64,000 nt of DNA from Candidatus Chloroploca asiatica (GTDB lineage: Bacteria > Chloroflexota > Chloroflexia > Chloroflexales > Chloroflexaceae), in contig NZ_LYXE01000080.1 of the NCBI RefSeq assembly GCF_002532075.1, positions 1 to 64,000 of the forward strand, written 5' to 3'. The notes under the pieces were generated by a model that was given only the letters and a program-made list of their open reading frames with translations, was not told the origin of the DNA and ran no database searches. A program made the translations under genes and the position numbers. This document shows, piece by piece, positions 1 to 9,846 of the stretch (its first letter is position 1; every line of letters starts with the position of its first letter).

Positions 1-2
1 GT

Positions 3-392
3 GCCTACCTGGATTGGCCCGGTGCGACCGTCATCATCCGCCGTACGTGTGAGCGGCACGTGTATCGTACGCAACAGACGACCCACACCGTGCTCTATGG
101 CGTGACGAACCTGCCGGGGCAGGAGACCAATGCCGCAGTGCTGGAACAGCTCTGGCGCGGCCACTGGACGATTGAAAGCGCGTCCCATTATGTGCGGGAC
201 GTGACGCTTGGGGAAGACCGCAACCATATGCGCACAGGACAAGCCCCACAGACGCTCGCGGCGCTGCGCAACAGCCTCCTGGCGCTGTGGCGGCGCGCGG
301 GTTGGACGAATATCGCCGATGCCGTGCGCGCGACCGCCGCTTCCGTGGGGGCCGCACTTGCCCTGATCGGTGTCCCTACCACTTTGACGTAG
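3..392 (+). CDS. ISAs1-family transposase, C-terminal part (5' end outside window)
   Basis: The reading frame is open from the first bases of the window and ends at 392, so only the last ~130 residues are seen. The segment with HWTIESASHYVRDVTLGED followed by RTGQAP and a Leu-rich tail is the conserved C-terminus of ISAs1 (H-repeat-associated) DDE transposases. It resembles the corresponding part of the degraded ISAs1 copy at 47655-48701 but is clearly divergent from it, so the two are different elements. No terminal inverted repeat could be recognised downstream. Whether the element is intact cannot be judged from this window. Confidence 0.8.
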   Translation, partial: AYLDWPGATVIIRRTCERHVYRTQQTTHTVLYGVTNLPGQETNAAVLEQLWRGHWTIESASHYVRDVTLGEDRNHMRTGQAPQTLAALRNSLLALWRRAGWTNIADAVRATAASVGAALALIGVPTTLT

Positions 393-456
393 CCCTAGCG
401 ATTGACGACATCCCGGTGACGGCGGCCTTTGATGGCTTATCTTCCCAGAAGGGGCA

Positions 457-465
457 TGGTATAAT
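457..465 (+). promoter_or_regulatory. Extended -10 promoter upstream of the kinase gene
   Basis: TATAAT at 460-465 is preceded by TG at -15/-14 (TGGTATAAT), an extended -10. No good -35 hexamer lies 16-18 bp upstream. It is 28 bp ahead of the kinase start, so a short leader is implied. Inference from sequence only. Confidence 0.45.
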
Positions 466-492
466 GCCTGCGGCGTTGCCCATTATCAGTCT

Positions 493-1908
493 ATGCCCGG
501 GACGAGAGCTTTGATAACACTGGATCAGCTTGCCCCAAACACGGTGGTACAGGGTGGTATTGATCGCTATACGATCCTCCATACCATTGGTCGTGGCGGG
601 ATGGGGGTCGTCTATCGCGTCACCCGTTCGAGCGATGGTACCATCTGGGCACTCAAGGAGATGCGCCCTCAGGGGGAACCTTCGCCTGAAGAGATGGTGG
701 ATAACCGCCAGTTGTTTGAGCGTGAGGCGCTGTTGCTCAAATCGCTCCAGCATCCGGCCTTGCCTGTAGTGCTGGAACTCTTTGAGCACGCAGGACGCCC
801 GACCATGGTGATGGAGTTTGTCCCTGGGCAGACGCTCGAGAAACGCATTCACGATGCCAATGCCCCGCTGCTCAGGCGTGATGTGATAGGCTTTGGCATC
901 CAGCTTTGCCGGGTGCTCGGCTATCTGCACCGCCAGACACCCCCGATCATCTATCGGGATTTGAAGCCCTCGAATGTGATGTTGACGCCCGAGGGTGTGC
1001 TCAAATTGATTGATTTTGGGGTAGCGCGAACCCACAAGCAGGGCAAAAAGAAGGATACGATTGCGATGGGGTCGGCGGGCTATGCGCCACCCGAGCAGTA
1101 CGGGCGCGGTCAGACCGATGCACGCAGCGATGTCTATGCGCTGGGAGCTACCCTGCTGCATCTGTTGACAAACCTCCCGCCGGTACCCCTGCAGAGCCCT
1201 CTGCCGGGTTCGCTCCGCAAGCTGAATCCTTCGGTGGACGAGCGCACCGAGGCGGTGGTGATCAAGGCAATGGCCTTGCAGCCCGAGCATCGCTTTGCGA
1301 GTTGTGTTGAGTTCGAACAAGCGCTCTTGCAGTGCCTCGATGGGCCTTTTGTTGATCCGACGCAGCGGGTTAGTCCTGTGCCGCCGACGCCCCAACCAGC
1401 GCCACAAACTGCGCCCCCGGTGCCACCACGACCAGCACCGCTGCCGAGCCCACCGGTGGCGGCCCCAAAACCACAACCCGCCCCGGTCTTTGATACGGCA
1501 ACCACCACCGCCTGCCCGAGTTGTGGGCGGTTGAATAAGCCGCGCGCCCGTTTTTGTGCAACCTGTGGGACACCCCTCGCACCGCCGCCAACGGCACGCC
1601 TGGTGGTCAGGTCGCCCCATCGCACCTGGGAACTGAAACTCGGCACCACCCCGATGCGGATTGGACGCCGTGACCCACGGCAGAATCATTATCCTGAAAT
1701 TGATCTCGCCGAGCATGACCGTGGCATTGCTTCACGCCACCACGCTACGATTCGGCGCGATGGTGATTTTTATACGGTCACTGACCTGGGGAGTACCAAT
1801 GGCTCCCTGGTCAATGGCACCTTGATCACGCCACGCATTCCTCATCGGCTGCGTCAGGGTGATCGGATCAAGATTGGTGAAGTTGAGATCGAGTTCCGCT
1901 GGAGTTAA
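493..1908 (+). CDS. Serine/threonine protein kinase with zinc ribbon and FHA domain
   Basis: 471 residues. The kinase domain spans about 26-290: glycine loop GRGGMG near 33-38, invariant Lys in ALKEM (K55), catalytic loop YRDLKPSN (about 154-161, Tyr in place of the usual His) and DFG at 174-176. A Pro-rich linker follows, then a two-CxxC zinc ribbon (CPSCGRLNKPRARFCATCG, about 340-360) and an FHA domain (about 380-470) with the RIGR, SRHHA and TNGSLVNG signatures for phospho-threonine binding. There is no membrane segment, so it is a cytoplasmic kinase that can probably bind phosphorylated partners or itself. The stop is 2 bp before purQ, so it probably heads a kinase-purQ-lgt transcript. 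Substrate unknown. Confidence 0.92.
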   Translation: MPGTRALITLDQLAPNTVVQGGIDRYTILHTIGRGGMGVVYRVTRSSDGTIWALKEMRPQGEPSPEEMVDNRQLFEREALLLKSLQHPALPVVLELFEHAGRPTMVMEFVPGQTLEKRIHDANAPLLRRDVIGFGIQLCRVLGYLHRQTPPIIYRDLKPSNVMLTPEGVLKLIDFGVARTHKQGKKKDTIAMGSAGYAPPEQYGRGQTDARSDVYALGATLLHLLTNLPPVPLQSPLPGSLRKLNPSVDERTEAVVIKAMALQPEHRFASCVEFEQALLQCLDGPFVDPTQRVSPVPPTPQPAPQTAPPVPPRPAPLPSPPVAAPKPQPAPVFDTATTTACPSCGRLNKPRARFCATCGTPLAPPPTARLVVRSPHRTWELKLGTTPMRIGRRDPRQNHYPEIDLAEHDRGIASRHHATIRRDGDFYTVTDLGSTNGSLVNGTLITPRIPHRLRQGDRIKIGEVEIEFRWS

Positions 1909-1910
1909 CT

Positions 1911-2702
1911 ATGCATGTCCGAGCTTTGATCCTGCGCGCCCCTGGTATCAACCGTGATCGCGATGCGGCACTGGCCTGTGAATTAGCTGGGGCGACCCCT
2001 GAGCGGGTTCATATTAACCAGTTGGCTGGAGGGGCGGTTCGTCTCGCCGATTATGGCATGGTGCTGATCCCTGGTGGGTTTTCGTATGGCGATCATCTGG
2101 GGGCCGGTCGGCTGCTCGCCATTGATCTCGTGCATCGGCTTGGTGAGGCCTTGCACCGTTTTGTGGAGGATGGCCGCCCCGTCATTGGGATCTGCAATGG
2201 GTTTCAGGTGCTCGTCAAAGCGGGCTTGTTGCCAGGATGCCTGGCTGAGCCTGACTGTACGCCGGCAGTCACCTTGACCGACAATGCCTCGGAACAGTTT
2301 GAGTGTCGTTGGGTGACGCTTGAGGCTAACCCTGGGACACGCTGCTCGTTTGCCCGCGATCTCACGCGTCCGATCGAGGTTCCGGTCGCCCACGGTGAGG
2401 GCCGGATCGCCCTGCGCGACGAAGCGACGCTGGCGCTGCTTGAAGCCCAAGGGCTGATTGCCTTGCGCTACACGACGACAATGGGCGATCAAGCCATCAG
2501 CTATCCCGCCAATCCGAATGGCTCGGTCGGCCATATCGCCGGGCTTTGCAATGCGCAAGGCAATGTGCTCGGCCTGATGCCGCATCCCGAAAATGCCATC
2601 TTGCCACAGCAACATCCACGCTGGACCCGTGAAGCAGCCCGCGACGAAGGTGACGGCTTGCAGCTCTTTCGCAATGCGGTGCGCTACGCCGCAGCTTTAT
2701 AG
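1911..2702 (+). CDS. purQ: Phosphoribosylformylglycinamidine synthase, glutaminase subunit PurQ
   Basis: 263 residues of the class I glutamine amidotransferase fold. The nucleophile elbow GICNGFQ contains the catalytic Cys, and the C-terminal MPHPE supplies His/Glu of the triad. PurQ hydrolyses glutamine and passes ammonia to PurL for FGAR to FGAM conversion in de novo purine synthesis. It is longer than the ~225-residue Bacillus type. The partner purL lies 25 kb away (28136-31081) and carries a PurS-like N-terminus, so the complex is split between two loci. Start ATG sits 2 bp after the kinase stop, with GGAG in the end of the kinase gene. Confidence 0.93.
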   Translation: MHVRALILRAPGINRDRDAALACELAGATPERVHINQLAGGAVRLADYGMVLIPGGFSYGDHLGAGRLLAIDLVHRLGEALHRFVEDGRPVIGICNGFQVLVKAGLLPGCLAEPDCTPAVTLTDNASEQFECRWVTLEANPGTRCSFARDLTRPIEVPVAHGEGRIALRDEATLALLEAQGLIALRYTTTMGDQAISYPANPNGSVGHIAGLCNAQGNVLGLMPHPENAILPQQHPRWTREAARDEGDGLQLFRNAVRYAAAL

Positions 2703-2710
2703 ACGAGACT

Positions 2711-3553
2711 ATGATACTCTATCCGCCTGACGATCCATTTCTCTTTTATTTTACGCTCTTTGGTTTGCCCATCGCAGTACGTTGGTATGGCGTCTTGATC
2801 ATGAGTGGGGCCCTGCTCGGGGCCTACCTTGCCTCGCGTCGGGCGGTAGCCCGTGGTTATGATCCCGATCATGTCTGGAACCAATTGATGCTCGGGTTGA
2901 TCATGGGCATCGCCGGAGCACGCATCTATTATGTCATCTTTGAGTGGAACCGTTTTGCCCCCAATCCGTGGAGTGTGCTCAACCTGACGACAGGCGGGTT
3001 GGCGATTCACGGCGGCCTGATTGGCGCGGTGCTCTCGGTCTTGATCTACACGCGCTGGAACCGCCTGCCCTTCTGGGAGTGGCTTGATATCTGTGTCCCG
3101 GGCTTTATGCTAGGGCAAGCGATCGGGCGTTGGGGCAACTTCTTTAACCAGGAGGCCTACGGGCGACCGACGGATCTGCCGTTTGGGGTACGGATTGACG
3201 CCAACTATCGGCTACCGCCCTACACCAACCTGCAAGAATACCCGCTCGACACCGTTTTTCACGCGACGTTCCTCTACGAGTCAGTCTGGAGTTTCATCGG
3301 GGTCGGGCTCTTGTTGTTGCTCGATCGGCGGCTCGGCCATGGCGCACCTTCCAAGCAGCGCCGGTTACGCCCGGGGGATCTCTTCTTCATCTACGCCATC
3401 TTTTACTCGGCGGGACGCTTCTGGATCGAAGGGTTACGGCTTGACAGCCTTTATCTCGGGCCATTGCGCACAGCGCAGGTCATTAGCCTGGTGCTGATGG
3501 CGGCAGGGGCGCTTGGTTTGCTGATCAATCACTGGCGGCGAGCGTCGAGGTGA
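2711..3553 (+). CDS. lgt: Prolipoprotein diacylglyceryl transferase
   Basis: 280 residues with about seven membrane segments. The Lgt signature GRWGNFFNQEAYG is present, together with HGGLIGA and the conserved early RWYG. The enzyme transfers diacylglycerol from phosphatidylglycerol to the lipobox Cys of preprolipoproteins in the cytoplasmic membrane. Several of its likely clients are in this window (9847, 43066, 58530 and 60247). It follows purQ by 8 bp and is closed by a bidirectional terminator at 3569-3614. Confidence 0.95.
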   Translation: MILYPPDDPFLFYFTLFGLPIAVRWYGVLIMSGALLGAYLASRRAVARGYDPDHVWNQLMLGLIMGIAGARIYYVIFEWNRFAPNPWSVLNLTTGGLAIHGGLIGAVLSVLIYTRWNRLPFWEWLDICVPGFMLGQAIGRWGNFFNQEAYGRPTDLPFGVRIDANYRLPPYTNLQEYPLDTVFHATFLYESVWSFIGVGLLLLLDRRLGHGAPSKQRRLRPGDLFFIYAIFYSAGRFWIEGLRLDSLYLGPLRTAQVISLVLMAAGALGLLINHWRRASR

Positions 3554-3568
3554 GTGTAAAAAAATCCT

Positions 3569-3614
3569 GCGGTGCGTAAAAAAAGCCAGCGTAGCTGGCT
3601 TTTTTACGCACCGC
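3569..3614. terminator. Bidirectional terminator between lgt and mrpG
   Basis: Near-perfect hairpin: left arm 3569-3590 and right arm 3594-3614, 3-nt loop, with an A7 tract on the left and T6 tract on the right inside the stem. It stops both the lgt run (+) and the Mrp operon (-), which converge here. Confidence 0.8.
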
Positions 3615-3632
3615 AACCGAAGGACTCCGCCC

Positions 3633-3983
3633 CTACAACAAACGTCGCTGCTCATCATAACGGCCAGCGAGTTCATCGGGGGCATTGCTTGGCATAGCCT
3701 TGACCTTGGTGAGATAGGCAGCGCGACCAACCATATGGGCGGCAACGGGCGAGGTCAAGAGAAAAAAGCCAATCAGCGCCAGCATCTTGGCGAGCACCAG
3801 CAGACTGCCAAAATAAAAACCAACCCCAAAGAGCACCCCGATCACCCCGAGGGTACCTGCTTTGCCCACTGCGTGGACACGTGTATAGATGTCAGGCAGA
3901 CGCAGCACCCCAAAGGAAGCCAGCAGGATAAAAGCAACCCCGACCGTAGCAAAAAAGATAGTCAACATTTCCAGAATCGTCAT
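3633..3983 (-). CDS. mnhG: Na+/H+ antiporter subunit G (MrpG/MnhG)
   Basis: 116 residues with three predicted membrane helices, of the PhaG/MnhG/YufB family: ILLASFGVLRLPDIYTRVHAVGKAGTLGVIG near 20-50 is the family core. It is the last gene of the operon. Its ATG overlaps the mrpF stop by one base (TAATG), giving translational coupling. All seven Mrp subunits are needed for Na+(Li+)/H+ exchange in the families studied. Confidence 0.93.
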   Translation of the reverse strand: MTILEMLTIFFATVGVAFILLASFGVLRLPDIYTRVHAVGKAGTLGVIGVLFGVGFYFGSLLVLAKMLALIGFFLLTSPVAAHMVGRAAYLTKVKAMPSNAPDELAGRYDEQRRLL

Positions 3984-4252
3984 TAGCTGCGACCCTCCTC
4001 AATATAGCGAGCGACAGCAACCGTACCGAGGAAACCGAGGATCGCGATCACAATCAAGGCATCAATCAGAATTTCCTGACGCACAAAGATTACATAGAGC
4101 GCAACGAGCGCTGCCACATGGCCCATCACCAGGTCAAGGGCTGCGGCCCGGTCAGGGATGGTTGGGCCAATCAAGAGGCGGATCGTCGTCATCACCAGCG
4201 AGACCGACGTAATTGCCATCAAGACCGCAATAATCGTCTCAAAGAGGGACAT
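3983..4252 (-). CDS. mnhF: Na+/H+ antiporter subunit F (MrpF/MnhF)
   Basis: 89 residues with three hydrophobic helices. The core RLLIGPTIPDRAAALDLV (residues 25-42) is the MrpF/PhaF signature with the conserved Asp. GAGGTG lies a few bases before the ATG as a ribosome site. It is between mrpE and mrpG in the standard order. Confidence 0.92.
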   Translation of the reverse strand: MSLFETIIAVLMAITSVSLVMTTIRLLIGPTIPDRAAALDLVMGHVAALVALYVIFVRQEILIDALIVIAILGFLGTVAVARYIEEGRS

Positions 4253-4291
4253 GTTTCACCTCAGAGCTACAGATACAAAAGACCGTCCATC

Positions 4292-4801
4292 TTAGGGAAA
4301 GAGATCCATCACCCGCCGTTCGAAATTTTCCTTAATTTCGCGACGAGCCGCATCGGGATCGGCAATATCCATAAAATGGACATAGAGCGTCTTGCGGTCA
4401 TGCGAAATATCGAGACTCACTGTACCAGGAGTAAGCGTAATCAGATTCGAGAGCAACGTAATGCCAATCTCGCTCTGGACATCAAGCGGAATCGCGAGGA
4501 TACCGGGTTGAATATTGAGCCGCGGGCTAATAATAAGGCGAGCGACTTCAATATTCGCCTTGATGATGCTCCAGAACATAAAGACCATCAGGCTAAACGT
4601 CTTCATCGTACGCTCGGGATAGCTGGTATAGCTATCCTCAGAGCGCAGTTGAGATGTCCGAATAATCTGATCTTGCAGCACCTTCTGCGAGAGAGCAATG
4701 ATGGCAAAGCCGAGGCCAAAGCCAACAATGAAGTCGATAAAACTAAACTCCTCTTTGAGGGCCATCCAGATCAGCGCAAAGACAAAATTCAAGACCAGCA
4801 C
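4292..4801 (-). CDS. mnhE: Na+/H+ antiporter subunit E (MrpE/MnhE)
   Basis: 169 residues: two or three N-terminal membrane helices, then a cytoplasmic region with SLMVFMFWSIIKANIEVARLI and LTPGTVSLDIS, which are typical of MrpE. It starts with GTG, placed by a GGAGG about 7 bases upstream. Spacing to mrpD is 26 bp. Role in the complex: assembly and stability in other bacteria. Confidence 0.9.
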   Translation of the reverse strand: MLVLNFVFALIWMALKEEFSFIDFIVGFGLGFAIIALSQKVLQDQIIRTSQLRSEDSYTSYPERTMKTFSLMVFMFWSIIKANIEVARLIISPRLNIQPGILAIPLDVQSEIGITLLSNLITLTPGTVSLDISHDRKTLYVHFMDIADPDAARREIKENFERRVMDLFP

Positions 4802-4827
4802 AATTTGCCTCCAACGTTAGTGCAGGA

Positions 4828-6345
4828 TCACCTGATCGCCGTCTGAAAGACAGCCTCACAGCCATCAAGGCCACAGACACTCTGAATATAGCCTGCCTGA
4901 TCAAAGAGTTGCATCCCAGCAACCGTCGTATAATCAACCAGCACACTAGCCCCAAGACCGAGGGCGAGACTAACGATCACAAGCAGCGCCCCGGGCAGCA
5001 ACAAACCAGGTGAAACCCTGGGCAACTTACTCACATCGGCATAGGACTTCTTCCAGAAGACCTCATTCCAGATCTTGAGCATCGAGAAGAGCGTAAGGAT
5101 GCCGGTCAGGGTTGCGACACTCGTGACGAGCCAGGCCCCCTGCGTAACCCCGGCCTGCAAGAGGGCAAGCTTGCCAAAAAAGCCACTCATGGGAGGCAGG
5201 CCAGCCAGCGAGATAATACCCAGGAACCAGAAGATCGCGAGGGCCGGTTCACGACGGGCGAGGCCACCCATCTTTTTGATATCACCGGTACCATAGATCT
5301 GCTCGGCAGCGCCCCCAATAAAGAAGAGGGCCGTCTTGACAATCATCACGTGGGCGGTAAAGAGCAGACCGGCGGCGAGACCGAGCGAACTCGCGAGACC
5401 GAGGCCCATCACCGAATAGCCAATCTGGCTCACAATATGAAAACTGAGGATCCGGCGCACATTCATCTGTGCCATCGCCCCAAAGACGCCAACGAGCATC
5501 GTGAGCCAGGCAATCGTCAGAATCCAGGGCGCGAGGTGGATCAATTCATTCTGCATCACCGTACCGAGCAACCGATAGAGCGAATAGGCGCCGACCTTGG
5601 TGAGCAGACCACTGAAAATTGCGGTCACGGCGACGGGGGGCGTATGGTAACTGGTGGGCAACCAGAAGAAGAGCGGCAAGATGGCGGCCTTGCTGCCAAA
5701 AGCAAAGAGAAAGACACAGGCAATGGCCGTCATGATGCCTGGCTGCTGGATCGTCTGCATCCGTTCAGCGATATGGGCCATATTGAGGGTGCCGACAACC
5801 CCATAGACCAGGCCACAACCAATCAGAAACGCAATGCTACCAAAGAGATTGAGCACCACATATTTCAGACCACCCTCAAGCTGGGCGCGGGTACCACCAA
5901 GCGTAATCAGGCCAAACGAGGCCAGCAGCAGCACCTCAAACCAGACATAGAGGTTAAAGAGATCGCCGGTCATAAAGGCGCCACTGACGCCGAGCAAGAG
6001 GAGCAAGAGCAACGGATAGTAAAAATAGCGCTCGTAGCCCTCGTCGAGGGAAGCAAAACTATACAACACGGTCATCAGCGTCAACAGCGACGCCACCGCG
6101 AGCATAATCGCACTCGCGCCATCGGCAACAAACGTAATGCCAAAGGGGGCCAGCCAGCCACCCGCCTGACTCACCTGGCGACCGTGCTCAGCCACAACCC
6201 AGAGCAAGCGCAGGCTATAGACCAGGTGAAAAAGCACACTGCCAACCACAATACCCCGGGCAAGCCAGCGCTGGCGACCAAAGAGCACCGCCAGCGCGGC
6301 CCCGATCATCAATGAAACCAGAGGAAGAAACAGGTGATTTGCCAT
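4828..6345 (-). CDS. mnhD: Na+/H+ antiporter subunit D (MrpD/MnhD), NuoN/M-like
   Basis: 505 residues with about 14 membrane helices, of the proton-pumping quinone oxidoreductase (Nuo L/M/N) antiporter family. Visible conserved stretches are FEVLLLASFGLI (key Glu of helix 5), FGSKAAILPLFFWLP (Lys of helix 7) and HTPPVAVTAIFSGLLTKVG. The acidic and basic helix residues form the ion path in homologues. It is a core exchange subunit with MrpA. Confidence 0.93.
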   Translation of the reverse strand: MANHLFLPLVSLMIGAALAVLFGRQRWLARGIVVGSVLFHLVYSLRLLWVVAEHGRQVSQAGGWLAPFGITFVADGASAIMLAVASLLTLMTVLYSFASLDEGYERYFYYPLLLLLLLGVSGAFMTGDLFNLYVWFEVLLLASFGLITLGGTRAQLEGGLKYVVLNLFGSIAFLIGCGLVYGVVGTLNMAHIAERMQTIQQPGIMTAIACVFLFAFGSKAAILPLFFWLPTSYHTPPVAVTAIFSGLLTKVGAYSLYRLLGTVMQNELIHLAPWILTIAWLTMLVGVFGAMAQMNVRRILSFHIVSQIGYSVMGLGLASSLGLAAGLLFTAHVMIVKTALFFIGGAAEQIYGTGDIKKMGGLARREPALAIFWFLGIISLAGLPPMSGFFGKLALLQAGVTQGAWLVTSVATLTGILTLFSMLKIWNEVFWKKSYADVSKLPRVSPGLLLPGALLVIVSLALGLGASVLVDYTTVAGMQLFDQAGYIQSVCGLDGCEAVFQTAIR

Positions 6346-6363
6346 AAGATCAGATTTCCGTAG

Positions 6364-6714
6364 TTACAGTCGATCCGTTGTCACCATATCGTCAAGATCG
6401 TCACTCTTCACCGCCTGATTCGCCCGATAGGCGAGCGCGAGAATAAAGGCCAGAATGCCAAAACTGATCACAATCGCCGTCAGGATCAGGGCCTGCACAA
6501 GTGGATCGGTCGTCCCTGGTAGCGTTGAGCCATCAGCGGCGGTAATCGGTGGCAACCCACGGCGGAGGCCATCGCCCATGCTAAAGATGAGCAGGTGAAC
6601 GCCGTGGCTCAACAGGGTCAGGCCCAGAAAGAGCTTGACCACACTCCGACGTAAGAGCAAATAGATCGCCCCAGCAAAAAGAGAGCCAATCGCTACGGGA
6701 AGCAAAATACTCAT
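6364..6714 (-). CDS. mnhC: Na+/H+ antiporter subunit C (MrpC/MnhC), NuoK-like
   Basis: 116 residues and three helices, homologous to NuoK. FLGLTLLSHGVHLLIFSMG and DPLVQALILTAIVISFG are the family motifs. It lies between mrpB and mrpD with 18-19 bp spacing on both sides. Confidence 0.93.
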   Translation of the reverse strand: MSILLPVAIGSLFAGAIYLLLRRSVVKLFLGLTLLSHGVHLLIFSMGDGLRRGLPPITAADGSTLPGTTDPLVQALILTAIVISFGILAFILALAYRANQAVKSDDLDDMVTTDRL

Positions 6715-6733
6715 CGCGATTCCTCATGTATGG

Positions 6734-7192
6734 TTATGACAATTCTTCAGTTTCAGCCTGGACATACATTGGAAAGAGTTCTGGTTCTTCGGCGAGCAAG
6801 AGCGCAACGCGGGTTGTCACGCCAATGACAGCCAAAAAGACCCCGACATCAAAGAGAACTGGGGTTCCAATCTTACCAATGCCAGGAATCGGATCATTAA
6901 TCCAGAAAGCATCCATATAGGGCAGATTAAAGAAGAGGGCGGGAAGGCCCCAGAACGCCCCAAAAAAGACCCCAAACGCCGCCATATTCAGATAGCCAAC
7001 GCGGATCACCTTGCGGGCAAACGTCGGCCCAAAGGCAATAATCTGCATAATAATCGCGGCCGAGGCAAGGAGGCCACCAATAAAACCCCCACCAGGCAAA
7101 TTATGGCCACGCAGCAACATAAAGGCCGCCAGCAACAAGAGCAACGGCATCATCACCCGGGCGACCGTGCGCAAAATCACTGACTCATACAT
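6734..7192 (-). CDS. mnhB: Na+/H+ antiporter subunit B (MrpB/MnhB)
   Basis: 152 residues with four helices. [15 protein letters not shown] near 28-42 is the MnhB domain signature. Its start overlaps the end of mrpA by 8 bp, so it is translationally coupled. Length is normal for a stand-alone MrpB. Confidence 0.93.
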   Translation of the reverse strand: MYESVILRTVARVMMPLLLLLAAFMLLRGHNLPGGGFIGGLLASAAIIMQIIAFGPTFARKVIRVGYLNMAAFGVFFGAFWGLPALFFNLPYMDAFWINDPIPGIGKIGTPVLFDVGVFLAVIGVTTRVALLLAEEPELFPMYVQAETEELS

Positions 7193-9677
7193 CGTTTGCG
7201 TCCTTCTCTGTGATAGACTTCCTCAGCCTTTGCGGCTCAACCCCAGCACTGACCTGATGTTCGGCAGAAGGACTGGCACCATTACCCGCGAGAACAGGAT
7301 CCTCACCGGGCATAATCGTCTGCGCATCACGACCGGAAGTACGCACATCGGGTTTCACCCGGCGGAAGCGCAACAAACCATAGATACCGAGCACCGCCAC
7401 AAAGAGCACAACGATTTCACCGAGGGTATCAAAGCCACGGAAATCAACCAGGATCACATTGACCACATTGGTACCCTTGCCCTCGCTCAGGCTATTGGCG
7501 AGGAACCAGGGGGCGAGCGACGGAAAGTCGGTATTTGATGACGTAGCTAGCACCAGCATCGCCATCATCACCCCAAAGACGGTCGCAATGAACGCATCGC
7601 GCCAGCGCACCCACGCAGGCGATAGACTCGCAAAGCGAGAGGGCAAGACCGAAAAGACAAAGAGCAAAAAGACCGTCGAGAGCACCTCGATCAGCAACTG
7701 CGTGAGGGCCAGGTCAGGCGCACTAAAGAGCACAAAGATCAGGGCCACCATTGCGCCAGCGACCCCAAGGGCAATAATAGCCCCGAGGCGTGAACGGGCG
7801 GCAATGGTCGCAATCACCGCAATGGGGATCAGTGCGGTTACCACCACCTCATAGAAGCGCAAATTCTCATCAAGGACAAAACGAATATCATCAAGGCCAT
7901 AGGCCACAAAAGGCGTCCCGACAAAGAGCATAAAGACCAGCACGATGTAGAGCAGGTACGTGCGCAGGCGTCCCGACTGGATCATCCGCGTCATACCTGT
8001 CGCAAAGGCCAGCAAGCCTTCGATCAGTTTATCGAAGACCACGGCCCCATCAATCGAGGCAATGATCTTGTGGGCGGCCAGACGTTGTTGCTGGGTCGCG
8101 AACAGCACCCCAAGCGCAATAGCCCCAAGGCTGATGAGCAACGCCGTATTGACCCCACGATAGAGGTAGAGTTCAAAGGTAAAAGGAGCACCATAGACCG
8201 CCGAGGCGGCTGGACTCAACAACGAACTCACGGCAGGCAACAACCCGAGCGGCAGGATCAGCGAGAGCGCTGAGGGCACCGCCGGACTCAAGAGCATCGA
8301 CCATTTCGGATCGACAAGGTGATGGGTCTGCACCGTAGGCGACGGTTCACCAAGAAACGCATTGCGAAAGAGCCGCCATGCAGCGATAATATAGCCAACA
8401 GCACCAATCACAATCGCAATGAGGGCCACCAGCGGCCACGGATCCGGCAGCGAACTCTCAAGGGCAGCTTTGAGCATCCACTCTTTGGAGACAAAGCCCA
8501 TCAGAATCGGAATACCCATCTGCGACAGCAACGCGATCGCCGTCACGACCATCGTGATCGGCATATAACGCCGCAGCGCCCCAAGCTTATTGAGATCACG
8601 GGTTCCAGCCTCGTGGTCAATAATACCCGCCACCATAAAGAGCGAAGACTTATAGAGCGCGTGAGCGAGAATCCCTGTCACCAAGGCTTCGGCCCCATAC
8701 TTGCCCCCGAGCCCGATCATCATCACCAGACCACCCAACATACTGAGGGTCGTATAGGCAAGCAGCGCCTTGATATCATACTGACGGAAGGCCACAATCG
8801 AACCAAAGACAAACGTAAAGCCACCAACAGCCACCAGTGTCCCATTCCAGAGCAGCGTCTCACCGAGGGCAGGCGAGAGGCGCGCCAGCAGGTAAATCCC
8901 CGCCTTAACCATGGTGGCCGAGTGCAAAAACGCACTGGCGGGTGTCGGAGCCTGCATCGCGCCAGGCAACCAGAAATGGAAGGGGAACTGGGCGGATTTC
9001 GTGAAACAGCCAAGAAAGATCAACGCGACAGCTGGCGCATAGAGTGCCGTCTGACGGATCTGTTCACCAGCGGCAATCAGGGCATCAAAGCGATAGGAAT
9101 CGGCGACGGACACCCCGACCTGCTGAGCTGCGGCAGCGAGGATCAGCAGGCCGAGCAACAGCGCAAGCCCGCCAATGCCGGTAATCAAGAGCGATTGCTG
9201 AGCACCGCGCCGGGCATCAGGATAATCATGTTTGTACCCGATCAGCAGATACGACGTGATCGAAGTCAATTCCCAAAAGACAAACATCGTCAAGATATTG
9301 CCAGCGAGCACCACGCCGAGCATCGCCCCCATAAAGAGGAACATGTAGACGAGGAAACGCCCCAGACCGGCATCGTTCGCCATATAGGCCCCGGCATACC
9401 CCACGATGAGCGTACCAATACCCGTAATAATCAGCGCAAAGAGCATGCCCAGCCCATCCAGGCTAAAGCGCAACTCAAGCCCCATCGCCGGCACCCAGGG
9501 TACCGCTTCGTCAAGGCGACCGCCACTGGCGATCAAGGGAATCTGCAAGGCAAGCAGCACAAAGAGGCTCAACGGGAGCACCGCCAGCCCCCATCCAATC
9601 AGTGGACGCGGCGTCCGCCGGCCGAGCAGGCCAAGCGGCGATGTGACCAACGCAAACAGTACAATCCACAACAGCAT
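7185..9677 (-). CDS. mnhA: Na+/H+ antiporter subunit A (MrpA/MnhA)
   Basis: 830 residues, first gene of the seven-gene operon. The N-terminal ~600 residues are a NuoL-like antiporter module ([15 protein letters not shown] with the key Glu, and [17 protein letters not shown] with the helix-7 Lys). The C-terminal part holds the DUF4040/MbhD-like segment ([18 protein letters not shown]) and an MbhE-like segment ([16 protein letters not shown]), as in canonical MrpA. The complex exports Na+ using the proton gradient and supports pH and salt tolerance. The gene order A-B-C-D-E-F-G is the Bacillus-like group 1 arrangement with nothing missing. Confidence 0.95.
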   Translation of the reverse strand: MLLWIVLFALVTSPLGLLGRRTPRPLIGWGLAVLPLSLFVLLALQIPLIASGGRLDEAVPWVPAMGLELRFSLDGLGMLFALIITGIGTLIVGYAGAYMANDAGLGRFLVYMFLFMGAMLGVVLAGNILTMFVFWELTSITSYLLIGYKHDYPDARRGAQQSLLITGIGGLALLLGLLILAAAAQQVGVSVADSYRFDALIAAGEQIRQTALYAPAVALIFLGCFTKSAQFPFHFWLPGAMQAPTPASAFLHSATMVKAGIYLLARLSPALGETLLWNGTLVAVGGFTFVFGSIVAFRQYDIKALLAYTTLSMLGGLVMMIGLGGKYGAEALVTGILAHALYKSSLFMVAGIIDHEAGTRDLNKLGALRRYMPITMVVTAIALLSQMGIPILMGFVSKEWMLKAALESSLPDPWPLVALIAIVIGAVGYIIAAWRLFRNAFLGEPSPTVQTHHLVDPKWSMLLSPAVPSALSLILPLGLLPAVSSLLSPAASAVYGAPFTFELYLYRGVNTALLISLGAIALGVLFATQQQRLAAHKIIASIDGAVVFDKLIEGLLAFATGMTRMIQSGRLRTYLLYIVLVFMLFVGTPFVAYGLDDIRFVLDENLRFYEVVVTALIPIAVIATIAARSRLGAIIALGVAGAMVALIFVLFSAPDLALTQLLIEVLSTVFLLFVFSVLPSRFASLSPAWVRWRDAFIATVFGVMMAMLVLATSSNTDFPSLAPWFLANSLSEGKGTNVVNVILVDFRGFDTLGEIVVLFVAVLGIYGLLRFRRVKPDVRTSGRDAQTIMPGEDPVLAGNGASPSAEHQVSAGVEPQRLRKSITEKDANDV

Positions 9678-9846
9678 GATGATCCTCTATGCATTCACAA
9701 TCATACACGGGCCGACCCTTTGCTTTCCACGCTCTCGCCAGAGGGGTCGGTCTGCTTGAGACTATTTCTTCTTGTCAAAAGGGGATCTTGTGAAGTATTG
9801 TACTACACTTTTTCGGTATTCTTGCAAGCTATGATGAGGTTGCGCT

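Noticed and set aside
376-1716. 446-codon open frame on the minus strand
   Set aside because: Lies antisense to the kinase, whose domains are unmistakable; composition is Arg/His-rich shadow coding.
5350-6315. 321-codon plus-strand frame inside mrpD
   Set aside because: Shadow of the antiporter gene; charged, His/Gln-rich, no family resemblance.
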